Assembly (NCBI RefSeq): GCF_024397915.1 | Contig: NZ_CP073347.1 | Coordinates: 4,526,001-4,590,000 of the forward strand | Direction of reading: 5' to 3' | Length of the DNA stretch: 64,000 bases | Source: Marinobacterium rhizophilum | GTDB taxonomy: Bacteria; Pseudomonadota; Gammaproteobacteria; Pseudomonadales; Balneatricaceae | Shown: positions 50,252 through 58,387 of the stretch, one piece after another | Layout of the letters: every line of letters begins with the position of its first letter | Position numbering within the stretch: the first letter of the stretch is position 1 | The notes under the pieces: generated by a model | Told to the model about the DNA's origin: nothing | Database searches by the model: none | The model's input: only the letters and a program-made list of their open reading frames with translations | Program-made: the position numbers and the translations under genes

Positions 50252-51392
50252 GGGCGGGTCCCTGGTGGCGGTATTGATACCAGGCGGCACAGGCGCCTTC
50301 GGAAGATACCATCAGGGCGCCCAGGGGCGTATCGGGTGTGCATTCGCGGCCAAACAGCGGGCACTGGCCGGGCTTGAGCTTGCCGCTGAGCACTGCGGCG
50401 CAACGACAGCGGGGGTCGGCTTCGGTGGTCGAATCTGCAGTCGGGAGGGTGCCAGGCGCAGGGCTGTCCGGCAGCAGGTGTGTAGCGTCGAATGCCTGGT
50501 AGCCAGGGCGCAATTGCAGTCCTGAACGGGGCAGTTTCCCAAGCCCGCGCCATTCGGCCAGCGGGGCGGGCTCGAATACGTCGTCCACCGGGGCGCGTGC
50601 CCCCGGGTTGCCCTGTGTCGTGGCGACCCGTCGATACTGGATCTCGATGCGGGCCTGGCCCTGTTGCAATTGCTCCAGCAGCAAGAGTACCGACTGCAGC
50701 AGGTCCACCGGTTCGAAGCCGCTGATCACCACGGGCTTGTGGTGTTCGGCGGGAATGAATTCGAACGGGGCGTTGCCGGTGACAAGGCTGACATGCCCGG
50801 GCCCGACAAAGCCATCGATGCGCAGGTCAGGGTCTGCCAGCAGTGCGCGCAGCGGTGGTTCGATCAGCACCAGGTGACACAGTACGCAAAAATTTGTCAG
50901 GCCTTCCCGGGCCGCTGCCCGGATGGCCAGGGCGGTGGCCGGCGCCGTGGTTTCAAAACCGATGGCAAGAAAAACCACCTGGGTGTCGGGGTGCCGGCGG
51001 GCCATGTCCAGTGCATCGCGGGGCGAATAGATCACCTGTACCCGGGCGCCGTCGGCGCGGGCCTGCAGCAGGCTGCCATGATGCCCCGGCACACGCATGG
51101 CATCGCCGTAACTGCACAGCAGGGTGTCCGGGCGCTGGGCCAGGGCAACGGCCTGGTCGATGACCGACTGCGGCAGCACACACACCGGACAGCCGGGGCC
51201 ATGAATAAATTCGATGTTGTCGGGCAGCAACTGATCCAGTCCGAAGCGAAAAATGGTGTGGGTATGGCCGCCGCAGATCTCCATCAGCTGCCAGGGGTGC
51301 TGCCTGGGCGGCAGCGCCGCCGCCCGCTGGCGAATCGCTTCCACCAGGCGGGCGACGGCCTCAGGGTTGCGAAACTCATCGACATATTTCAT
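50238..51392 (-). CDS. hypD: [NiFe] hydrogenase maturation protein HypD
   Basis: A 384-aa iron-sulfur scaffold on which, with HypC, the Fe(CN)2CO unit is assembled. Conserved cysteines appear in 'MEICGGHTH' (near residue 39), 'GPGCPVCVLP' (near 70) and the C-terminal cluster 'CRCAAVLSGKLKPGQCPLFGREC' region with a last Cys in 'EGACAAW'. Its ATG overlaps the hypC stop by four bases. Confidence 0.96.
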   Translation of the reverse strand: MKYVDEFRNPEAVARLVEAIRQRAAALPPRQHPWQLMEICGGHTHTIFRFGLDQLLPDNIEFIHGPGCPVCVLPQSVIDQAVALAQRPDTLLCSYGDAMRVPGHHGSLLQARADGARVQVIYSPRDALDMARRHPDTQVVFLAIGFETTAPATALAIRAAAREGLTNFCVLCHLVLIEPPLRALLADPDLRIDGFVGPGHVSLVTGNAPFEFIPAEHHKPVVISGFEPVDLLQSVLLLLEQLQQGQARIEIQYRRVATTQGNPGARAPVDDVFEPAPLAEWRGLGKLPRSGLQLRPGYQAFDATHLLPDSPAPGTLPTADSTTEADPRCRCAAVLSGKLKPGQCPLFGRECTPDTPLGALMVSSEGACAAWYQYRHQGPAHGAH

Positions 51393-51631
51393 GGCAGATC
51401 CTGCAGTTGCGACCAGATTTCGAGCGACGCCTGCGCTTCCTCGTCGCTGATGACGGCCAGGGCTACGCCGACATGCACCAGCACCCAGCGTCCGATCAGA
51501 TCCTCGGCAGCTATATCGCCGGTGACGCAGCTCAGGTCAATCTGGCGTTGCACGCCGCCGCTGTCCGCGATGGCCAGGCAGTGGCGGGCATCACTGATCG
51601 ACAGGATGCAGGCGGGGACGGCCAGGCACAT
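51389..51631 (-). CDS. hypC: Hydrogenase chaperone HypC
   Basis: An 80-aa OB-fold chaperone with the obligatory 'MCLAVPA' N terminus; Cys2 binds iron and the hydrogenase large subunit. 'GDYVLVH'-type strand is present as 'GRWVLVHVGVALAVI'. It shuttles the iron-cyanide unit from HypD/E to the large subunit precursor. It starts 3 bases after the hypB stop. Confidence 0.95.
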   Translation of the reverse strand: MCLAVPACILSISDARHCLAIADSGGVQRQIDLSCVTGDIAAEDLIGRWVLVHVGVALAVISDEEAQASLEIWSQLQDLP

Positions 51632-51633
51632 GA

Positions 51634-52368
51634 TTACTGTCCCTCCAGCCAGTCGAGCCAGGCGGTCATGCCCTCTCCCCGGGTGGCGCTCAGTTCCAGT
51701 ACCTGCAGATCCGGCTGGATCTGGCGGGCATGTTCGATACATTTGCGGGTATCAAACTGGACATACGGCAGCAGGTCGGTCTTGGTAATGATCAGCAGTT
51801 CAGCCTGGTGAAAAATGGACGGGTACTTGAGCGGCTTGTCATCGCCTTCGGTGACGGACACCAGCACCACCCGGGCTTTTTCGCCCAGATCGAACATCGC
51901 CGGGCAAATCAGGTTACCGACGTTCTCGATCAGCAGCAGGGCTCCGTCCGACTCCGGCAGCTGGTGCAGGGCGCGGTGCACCATGGAGGCATCCAGGTGG
52001 CAGGCCTGACCGGTTTGAATCTGTACCGCTGGCGTGCCGGTGGCGCGAATGCGGGCCGCGTCGAGTTCGGTTTGCTGATCGCCCTCAATCACCAGTGCGC
52101 CACGGCGCCCGCGCAGCCGGGTCAGGGTCTGTTCCAGCAGGGTGGTTTTACCGGCGCCAGGGCTGGACACCAGGTTGATGGCACTGAGGTTGTGGTGCGA
52201 AAACCAGTCACGATTATGTTCAGCCTGGTGATGGTTGGAGCGCATCAGGTCCTGGTGCAGTTCAATGGTCTGCGTTGCCAGGGTGGTCTTTTCGGGGGCT
52301 TTCGTTATCTTTACGGACCCGAAAACCGGTGCGAGTTTCGACGAATCACAGCCGCAAATTCCACACAT
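51634..52368 (-). CDS. hypB: Hydrogenase nickel-insertion GTPase HypB
   Basis: A 244-aa GTPase. It starts 'MCGICGC', the high-affinity nickel site, and has Walker A 'SSPGAGKTTLLEQ' near residue 67, 'GDQQTELDAARI' (G2/G3 metal region with the interface Cys in 'TGQACHLDA') and 'ITKTDLLPYV' near 190. Only a mild histidine enrichment precedes the GTPase domain, so nickel storage is limited. It follows hypA with a one-base overlap. Confidence 0.96.
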   Translation of the reverse strand: MCGICGCDSSKLAPVFGSVKITKAPEKTTLATQTIELHQDLMRSNHHQAEHNRDWFSHHNLSAINLVSSPGAGKTTLLEQTLTRLRGRRGALVIEGDQQTELDAARIRATGTPAVQIQTGQACHLDASMVHRALHQLPESDGALLLIENVGNLICPAMFDLGEKARVVLVSVTEGDDKPLKYPSIFHQAELLIITKTDLLPYVQFDTRKCIEHARQIQPDLQVLELSATRGEGMTAWLDWLEGQ

Positions 52369-52709
52369 CAGTAAGCCTCCATCTGTTCTATCAGCACCTC
52401 GTCACCGCCTTGCAGGTCCCGCTCCAGTGCGCCGCAGGCCGGGCACGGGTCGAGCCAGTTTTCCAAAGGATAGCAGCTGGCGCACTGGCGACAGGTGGCA
52501 TTGCCAGGCTGGCGCCGGATTGTCAGTTTGCAGCCTTCCAGCGCCGACGGCTTTGCCATAGCGCTGAAGCAAAACTCCAGCGCCTGAGGCTCGAGACAGC
52601 TGAGGCTGCCGACGGCGAGCTGGACGCTGAGTACCTGCTTGAGCTGGCGCGTCTGCACCTCGTGCTCCAGGCTCGTGCACAGGCTCCTGCACAGGCTCAG
52701 TTCATGCAT
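52368..52709 (-). CDS. hypA: Hydrogenase nickel chaperone HypA
   Basis: A 113-aa protein starting 'MHELSL', where His2 binds nickel. The zinc ribbon has two CxxC pairs ('CRQCASC' near residue 74 and 'CPACG' near 92). With HypB it delivers nickel to the large subunit after the iron site is built. It overlaps the endopeptidase gene by 13 bases. Confidence 0.95.
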   Translation of the reverse strand: MHELSLCRSLCTSLEHEVQTRQLKQVLSVQLAVGSLSCLEPQALEFCFSAMAKPSALEGCKLTIRRQPGNATCRQCASCYPLENWLDPCPACGALERDLQGGDEVLIEQMEAY

Positions 52710-53221
52710 GTGGTGCCCTTATCCGGTGATGTGCCTTCATGTGACTGTTGCCGTAACAGTTTCACTCCACCTGAGCGCAGCAGGTCGACCAGTGCCTGGC
52801 AGGCCTGTGGCAGGCGGGCCTCAAGCGCTCGACTCAGGCCGTTGCCCCACGCCAGGGACGCGAAAGGGGCGCCTACCAGGCTGATGCGTGCCGGCTGATC
52901 ACCCAGCACCTCGAGCAGCTGCAGCAGCTGTACCGCGCCCATCTGGTGTACGGCGATGGCCGGTTCCGTGTCCAGTGCAGGCAGCGGGTCGGCCACAACA
53001 ACCGAGTGGCCCGGCGTATCGCTGTGCAGGGTATCGAGCAGCACCAGCCAGGCACAGCCGGCGATGCGTTCATAGTGCGCCAGAGGCAGGTGGCCGGCGT
53101 ACAGGCAGCGAATATCCGCCGGCAACCGGTAGCGGGTTTCAAAATACCGCAGCAGCCGCTCTCCGAAGCCATCATCGGTGCGCTCAGGGTGACCGAGTGC
53201 CAGTAATATGATGTCAGCCAT
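52697..53221 (-). CDS. Hydrogenase maturation endopeptidase
   Basis: A 174-aa protein of the HyaD/HycI/HoxW family that removes a short C-terminal peptide from the large subunit after nickel insertion. The N terminus 'LALGHPERTDDGFG' carries the first metal-sensing acidic residue (Asp near 17), and 'VLLDTLHSD' and 'HQMG' (His near 94) supply the others. Overlap with hypF (8 bases) and hypA (13 bases) ties it to this hydrogenase. The last 30 residues are less typical. Confidence 0.9.
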   Translation of the reverse strand: MADIILLALGHPERTDDGFGERLLRYFETRYRLPADIRCLYAGHLPLAHYERIAGCAWLVLLDTLHSDTPGHSVVVADPLPALDTEPAIAVHQMGAVQLLQLLEVLGDQPARISLVGAPFASLAWGNGLSRALEARLPQACQALVDLLRSGGVKLLRQQSHEGTSPDKGTTCMN

Positions 53222-55529
53222 GGCCAGCCTCCCTGCGGACCCATGCCACGACCGCCTGGCCGAGTGCCAGGCCGCCATCATTGGCCGGCACCTGGTGTGG
53301 AATCAGTACCTCGAACCCGGTGGCTGTGAGGGCTGTGCTTAGCTCAGCCTGCAAGAGCCGGTTTTGCAGGCAGCCGCCACCAAGGACCAGGGTGGTGCAG
53401 CCCTGGTCGTGGGCCAGGGCTTGCAGTCGCCGTGCCAGCAGTCGGGCTAAAGCCTGGTGAAACCAGAGGGCTGTGCGGGCAGGGGGTTCGGATTGGGCGC
53501 AGTCCAGCAGCTGCTGCCAGAGGCCGGTCAGATCAAGCATATCCGTGGCACTGCCCGGGTCGAAGCCGGGCAGCGATGCAGCGGTTGCCGACTGCGCCAG
53601 CGCTTCGAGGTGCATGGCGGCCTGGGCCTCAAAGCTCTGACGCGATGGCGTTGCCCCCAGCAGTGCGGCCACAGCGTCGAACAGGCGGCCACAGGAGCTC
53701 GCCAGCGGTGCATTCTGGTTATGTTGAATCATGGCCCTGAGGGTGTGCAACGGTTGCTGTTGCAGATCCTGTAGCGCAGGCAAGCGGGCGGCGGTCTGTG
53801 CCCATTCGGGCTGCCAGCGCTCCAGGTGGGCAAGCAGGTTGCGCCAGGGCTCGCGTGCTGCCTGGTCGCCACCGGGTAACGCCACCGCTGGCAGACCATC
53901 AAGGCGCTGGCAGTGGCGATAATCCGCCCGCAGGATTTCACCTCCCCAGATCGGGTGAGGGCTGTTGGCAGGCGCCAGGCCGCTGCCATCCAGAATCAGT
54001 CCCAGCACCGGCGGACCGTCGATCGGGTAGCGATGTTCGGCCAGGCAGGCGGCCAGATGGGCATGATGATGGGCGACTTCGACCAGCGGCAGCCCCTGCG
54101 TCTGGGCAACGCGGTGGGCCAGCCGCCGGCTGTGGTAGCCGGGGTGAGGGTCGCAGGCAATGAGGCGGGCCCTGCAGCCGAGCAACTGCGTCAGTTGCTC
54201 CAGGCTCTGGTGCAGCTGTCGCTGCAGTTGAGGATTTTCCATGTCGCCCAGGTGCGGCGCCAGATGCGCGCGCCCCTGGCGAAGCAGACAGGGCGCATTT
54301 TTCAGATCGCCGCCCAGCGCCAGTATGCCGTCGGCATCCTGCATGCCTGCGGGCAGGTATATCCCGGCGGGTGCGTAGCCCCGTGCCCGTCGCAGTATTT
54401 GTGGCCGGCCCGCGATGACCTGGGTGAGCGAGTCATCGACGCGGTGCCGAATATCCCGGTTGTGCAACAGCAGGGCATCCACACCCGGGGCCAGTTGTGT
54501 CATGGCGCTGCTGTTGTCCTGGCACGGCGGTGCTCCCTCGACATTGCCGGAGGTCATGACCAGGGGGCCGTTTAGCGCCGCCATCAGCAAATGCTGCAGT
54601 GGGGTCGAGGGCAGCATGGTCCCCACCCGTGCAAGCCCGGAGCACAGGGCCGATGGCAGGCTTGCAGGGAGCATATCCAGCAGCACGATGGGGGCGGCGG
54701 GGCTGTGTAGCAGCTGCTCTTCTGTGCGGGACACACGGGCAAAGGCACGCAGCTGCGCCGTATCGCGCACCATCAGGGCCAGAGGTTTGTGCGGCCGGTG
54801 CTTGAGGCTGCGCAACCGCTCAATGGCGCAGGGGTCAGACGCATCGCAGGCCAGATGAAAACCGCCGGTGGCCTTGATAGCCAGCAGTTGCCCCTGTTGC
54901 AGGCGCTGTGCCGCCACGGCGATGGCATTCTCGCGGGCCAGCTCAGTGCCATCGGGTGCCGCCAGCCAGAGTCTTGGGCCGCATTCGGCACAGGCGATGG
55001 GCTGGGCATGAAAGCGCCTGTCGAGTGGCTGGACGTATTCATGCTGGCAGGCAGCGCAGCGCCTGAACGGGGCCATGGTGGTATGGCTGCGGTCGTAGGG
55101 CATCGCGGTGATGATGGAGTAGCGTGGCCCGCAGTGAGTGCAGTTGCCGAATGCGTAGCCATGGCGACGGTCCCGGGTATCGAATATTTCGCTACGGCAG
55201 CGCTCGCAGGTGGCAATATCCGGCAGAACCTGGGTTCGGTTGTGCCCTCTGGTGCTGTCGAGAATGCAGAAATCCTGCGGTATATCGCCGCAGGGCAGCA
55301 GCCGGGTCGTGATGCTGTCGATGTGCGCCAGCGGGGGCAGGTGGGTTTCAAGCTGCTGCTGGAAACGGTGCATTTGCGTTGGCGGGAACAGGCGAATAAA
55401 AACGCCGTCGGCATCATTTCTGACGTCGCCCCGCAGAGCCATCTGTTGGGCCAGCTGCCAGACGCAGGGGCGAAAGCCGACGCCCTGAACGGTGCCGCGG
55501 ATGCGAATTTCGGCGATCTGCTGCTCCAT
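53214..55529 (-). CDS. hypF: Carbamoyltransferase HypF
   Basis: A 771-aa enzyme that converts carbamoyl phosphate and ATP into a carbamoyl group for HypE, the source of the cyanide ligands. Domains in order: acylphosphatase ('GTVQGVGFRPCVW', residues about 12-24), two zinc fingers ('CERCRSE', 'NCTHCGPRYS', 'CAACQHEY', 'CAECGP', about 105-190), YrdC-like domain ('LAIKATGGFHLACDA', near 215) and a Kae1-like domain with 'VEVAHHHAHLAACLAEH' near 480 and 'LGGGCLQNRLL' near 720. The start at 55529 gives family length. It is the first gene of the hyp operon, divergent from hydB. Confidence 0.96.
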   Translation of the reverse strand: MEQQIAEIRIRGTVQGVGFRPCVWQLAQQMALRGDVRNDADGVFIRLFPPTQMHRFQQQLETHLPPLAHIDSITTRLLPCGDIPQDFCILDSTRGHNRTQVLPDIATCERCRSEIFDTRDRRHGYAFGNCTHCGPRYSIITAMPYDRSHTTMAPFRRCAACQHEYVQPLDRRFHAQPIACAECGPRLWLAAPDGTELARENAIAVAAQRLQQGQLLAIKATGGFHLACDASDPCAIERLRSLKHRPHKPLALMVRDTAQLRAFARVSRTEEQLLHSPAAPIVLLDMLPASLPSALCSGLARVGTMLPSTPLQHLLMAALNGPLVMTSGNVEGAPPCQDNSSAMTQLAPGVDALLLHNRDIRHRVDDSLTQVIAGRPQILRRARGYAPAGIYLPAGMQDADGILALGGDLKNAPCLLRQGRAHLAPHLGDMENPQLQRQLHQSLEQLTQLLGCRARLIACDPHPGYHSRRLAHRVAQTQGLPLVEVAHHHAHLAACLAEHRYPIDGPPVLGLILDGSGLAPANSPHPIWGGEILRADYRHCQRLDGLPAVALPGGDQAAREPWRNLLAHLERWQPEWAQTAARLPALQDLQQQPLHTLRAMIQHNQNAPLASSCGRLFDAVAALLGATPSRQSFEAQAAMHLEALAQSATAASLPGFDPGSATDMLDLTGLWQQLLDCAQSEPPARTALWFHQALARLLARRLQALAHDQGCTTLVLGGGCLQNRLLQAELSTALTATGFEVLIPHQVPANDGGLALGQAVVAWVRREAGHG

Positions 55530-55647
55530 CGTGACTCCCGCACAGACTGTGCAGGCAGTATATGACCAGATAGCGTATTGCGCGTGGTGGGCCTGCACCG
55601 CTGGACTATGCTGAATAGACTTTCTGATCATCGAGCTGGAAAAACTG
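55530..55647. promoter_or_regulatory. Divergent promoter region of hyp and hyd operons
   Basis: The 118 bases between hypF and hydB must contain both promoters. It is less GC-rich than the genes and includes the palindrome CTGTGCAG-like element near 55548 and TGATCA near 55624. No convincing FNR or sigma-54 site was found by eye. Confidence 0.4.
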
Positions 55648-56766
55648 ATGCAGCAAAGCGCTTTCCTGCCCCGCGAAGCCCTGTCACAGCTGTTTCAAGC
55701 ACTGCAAGGCGATGGCTACCGGGTGGTTGGCCCTACGGCCGAACAGGGTGCGATTGTGTATCGCGAACTCGGTTCTGTTGCCGAGCTTCCCGCGGGCCTG
55801 GTGGATCATCAGGCGCCCGGGCGCTACCGGCTGGAGCAGCAGGCGCATGGGCGTTATTTCGACTGGGTAGGTACGGCCCAGGGGCTCAAACCCTGGTTGT
55901 TCACACCGGAGCAGCCGCTGATGGTGGCCCGCGAGGTAGAGGGCGGGCTGCGATTTGAAAGCGTGCGTGAAACGGTGCCACCGACGGCGGTTATCGGCCT
56001 GCGCAACTGTGATCTGGCGGCGCTCGCATTGCAGGACAGGCATTTCCTACAGGGCGAGTATCCCGACCCGCATTACGCTGCTCGCCGTGAACAGCTGCTG
56101 CTGATTGCCGTCAATTGCCACCGCAGCGCCGCCACCTGTTTTTGTGTGTCAACCGGGGATGGCCCCGAGGTAACGGCCGGGGCGGACCTGGTGCTGGACG
56201 AACTGGGCGCGGGGTTTTGGGTGTGGGCGTCGAGTCCCCGGGGCCGCGCACTGCTGGCCAGGTTGCCGACCCGCCCGCTGGCAGGTGCACACAAGCGGCG
56301 CAGCAAGGCCTTGAGAAAACGGGCTCGCCTGCAACAGCGGGCGCTGCCCTCCACGGATCTGCGTGAGCCTCTGTACAAGGCGCGGGATAACGAGCAATTG
56401 TGGCAGTCGGTGGCGGACCGGTGCCTGACCTGCGGCAACTGCGCGGCGGTCTGCCCAACCTGCTTCTGTTCCCGGGTCGATGAGGAATCGCCGCTGGATG
56501 CCAGCCAGAGTACCCAGATACGGCGCTGGGATACCTGTTTCAATGATGAACACAGTTATCTGGTCGGGCATGTGGTGCGCGAAAGTGCGGTGCACAAATA
56601 TCGCCAGTGGCTGACACACAAGCTGGCGATGTGGCATGACCAGTACGACCGCAGTGGCTGTACCGGTTGCGGTCGCTGTATTACCTGGTGTCCGGTGGGG
56701 ATCGATATTGTCGAGGAAGTCGACCGGCTGTGCACCGAAGTGAAAGCAGGCGCGCCGCGCGAATGA
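55648..56766 (+). CDS. hydB: Group 3b [NiFe] hydrogenase iron-sulfur subunit (HydB, beta)
   Basis: A 372-aa protein like the beta subunit of sulfhydrogenase and the A subunit of anaerobic sulfite reductase. The C-terminal half carries two 4Fe-4S motifs, 'CLTCGNCAAVCPTCFC' (near residue 256) and 'CTGCGRCITWCPVG' (near 338), that relay electrons between the hydrogenase dimer and the flavin subunit. The N-terminal half has 'GLRNCDLAAL' and 'NCHRSAATCFC', also seen in the family. Its stop overlaps the hydG start by four bases. Confidence 0.93.
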   Translation: MQQSAFLPREALSQLFQALQGDGYRVVGPTAEQGAIVYRELGSVAELPAGLVDHQAPGRYRLEQQAHGRYFDWVGTAQGLKPWLFTPEQPLMVAREVEGGLRFESVRETVPPTAVIGLRNCDLAALALQDRHFLQGEYPDPHYAARREQLLLIAVNCHRSAATCFCVSTGDGPEVTAGADLVLDELGAGFWVWASSPRGRALLARLPTRPLAGAHKRRSKALRKRARLQQRALPSTDLREPLYKARDNEQLWQSVADRCLTCGNCAAVCPTCFCSRVDEESPLDASQSTQIRRWDTCFNDEHSYLVGHVVRESAVHKYRQWLTHKLAMWHDQYDRSGCTGCGRCITWCPVGIDIVEEVDRLCTEVKAGAPRE

Positions 56767-57593
56767 AGGATCCCTGGTTGCCGCAGCCGGCGGTGGTAAT
56801 CGACAAGGTGATGGAGACTGCCGACGTCGCGACGCTGGCGCTCAAGCTGGTCGACCCTGTCGCACACGCGCGTTTTCACTTCGAGTGCGGCCAGTTCAAC
56901 ATGCTCTATCTCTATGGTCTTGGGGAGGTGCCGATCTCCATCATGGACATGCAGCAGGGGCTGGTGCTGCACACCATCCGTGCGGTGGGGCGTATCAGCC
57001 GCAAGCTGGTCGCCCTGGAGCCGGGTGCAAGCCTGGGGCTGCGCGGCCCTTTTGGCAACAGCTGGCCGATCGAGCAGGCCCGCGGGCGGGATCTGGTGTT
57101 TATCACGGCAGGGCTGGGGTGCGCACCGGTGATCGCCGCGATCCGGCGGGCCATCGCCACGCGGCCGGCCTACCGTCGCCTGGTGATCATGCAGGGCGTA
57201 AAGCATCGGGATGATCTGCTGTGGCAGGAGCAGTACGAACGCTGGCGCGAGGTGCCGGACTGCCAGGTGCTGCTGTCGGCCAGTGAAGAGAAACAGGCGC
57301 ACTTTGCATGGTCGCTCGGCATGGTGACGGGCCTGATCGAAAAGGCCGAGTTTGATGTCAACAACTGCACCGTGATGATGTGTGGGCCAGAACCCATGAT
57401 CCGTGCGTCCATGCGTGGCCTGGCCGAGGCCGGAGTCGGACTGGAAAACTGCTATGTCAGTCTGGAGAGGAACATGCAGTGTGCCATTGGCCTCTGTGGT
57501 CACTGCCAGATGGGCACACCTTTTATCTGCCGCGAGGGGCCGGTTTTTCGGGTACCGGATATTCAGCAATGGTTTCTGCTGGAGGGCTACTAG
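56763..57593 (+). CDS. hydG: Group 3b hydrogenase NAD(P)-binding flavin subunit (HydG, gamma)
   Basis: A 276-aa ferredoxin-reductase-type diaphorase. It has the FAD region ('PISIMDM', 'TIRAVGRISRKL'), NAD(P)-binding 'FITAGLGCAPVIAAIR' near residue 118, 'MMCGPEPMIRAS' near 206 and a C-terminal 2Fe-2S site ('CAIGLCGHCQMG' plus a last Cys in 'FICREGP'). It connects H2 oxidation to NAD(P)+ reduction, or the reverse. Order and overlap place it inside the hyd operon. Confidence 0.93.
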   Translation: MKDPWLPQPAVVIDKVMETADVATLALKLVDPVAHARFHFECGQFNMLYLYGLGEVPISIMDMQQGLVLHTIRAVGRISRKLVALEPGASLGLRGPFGNSWPIEQARGRDLVFITAGLGCAPVIAAIRRAIATRPAYRRLVIMQGVKHRDDLLWQEQYERWREVPDCQVLLSASEEKQAHFAWSLGMVTGLIEKAEFDVNNCTVMMCGPEPMIRASMRGLAEAGVGLENCYVSLERNMQCAIGLCGHCQMGTPFICREGPVFRVPDIQQWFLLEGY

Positions 57594-57595
57594 TC

Positions 57596-58387
57596 ATGGC
57601 AAAGGCCAGCGTTGCGGTGCACAAGCTGACCTCCTGTTCGGGCTGCCAGTCGGTGATCCTGAACATGGGGGAAAATCTGCTCAGGCTGATTGAGCTGGTG
57701 GATATCCGGCACTTTATCGAAGCGGGGGTGAATGACCCCGAGGCCCAGGTCGATATCGCCTTCGTCGAGGGCAGCATCAGTACGCATGAGGATGAAGCCA
57801 GGATCCAGCGGGTGCGCGAACAGTCGCGCTTCGTGGTCGCAATAGGTGCCTGCGCCTGCAGCGGCGGGGTACAGGCGCTGCGCAATGTCAAAGACTCGGC
57901 GCTCTGGGCCGGCGCCGTTTATGCCGACCCCGGGTATCTTGATTCCCTGGCCGACTCAAGACCGGTGGCTGAACTGATCAAGGTGGATCTTGAACTCTGG
58001 GGCTGCCCCATCAGCGAACGTCAGCTGATCGCCGCGATTCGGGCCCTGTTGTATGGGGTTGCACCGGTGCTGCCGACCGAGAAAGTCTGTCAGGAATGCA
58101 AGCGCGCAGGCCAGGTCTGTGTGCTGGTCAGCCAGGCATCACCCTGCATGGGGCCGGTGACGCGTGCTGGCTGCGGTGCTCTGTGCCCGTCTTTCGGAGC
58201 CCCCTGTTATACCTGCTTCGGGCCTTCGGAACAGCCCAACTGCGATGCCCTGGGCGAACGCCTGGTCGGCCTGGGCATTCCCGCCCACGAGGTGGCCGAG
58301 CGCTTCGTGTCCATCAGTGCCGGCGTGAAACCCTTTCAGCGTGCATGGGCACGCTGGCGTATTCCCGTTAAAGAGCTGGAGCCATGA
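57596..58387 (+). CDS. hydD: Group 3b [NiFe] hydrogenase small subunit (HydD, delta)
   Basis: A 263-aa iron-sulfur subunit without a Tat signal, so it is cytoplasmic. The proximal cluster ligands are in 'TSCSGCQSV' (residues about 13-19), 'AIGACACSGGV' near 85 and 'SPCMGPVTRAGCG' near 183. Further clusters use 'CQECKRAGQVC' near 165 and 'CPSFGAPCYTCFG' near 197. Three clusters are expected for this group. It starts 2 bases after hydG and overlaps hydA by four bases. Confidence 0.95.
   Translation: MAKASVAVHKLTSCSGCQSVILNMGENLLRLIELVDIRHFIEAGVNDPEAQVDIAFVEGSISTHEDEARIQRVREQSRFVVAIGACACSGGVQALRNVKDSALWAGAVYADPGYLDSLADSRPVAELIKVDLELWGCPISERQLIAAIRALLYGVAPVLPTEKVCQECKRAGQVCVLVSQASPCMGPVTRAGCGALCPSFGAPCYTCFGPSEQPNCDALGERLVGLGIPAHEVAERFVSISAGVKPFQRAWARWRIPVKELEP

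Noticed and set aside
55530..55647. Sigma-54 (-24/-12) or FNR site between hypF and hydB
   Set aside because: GG and GC doublets occur but not at the required ten-base spacing, and no TTGAT-N4-ATCAA match was found.
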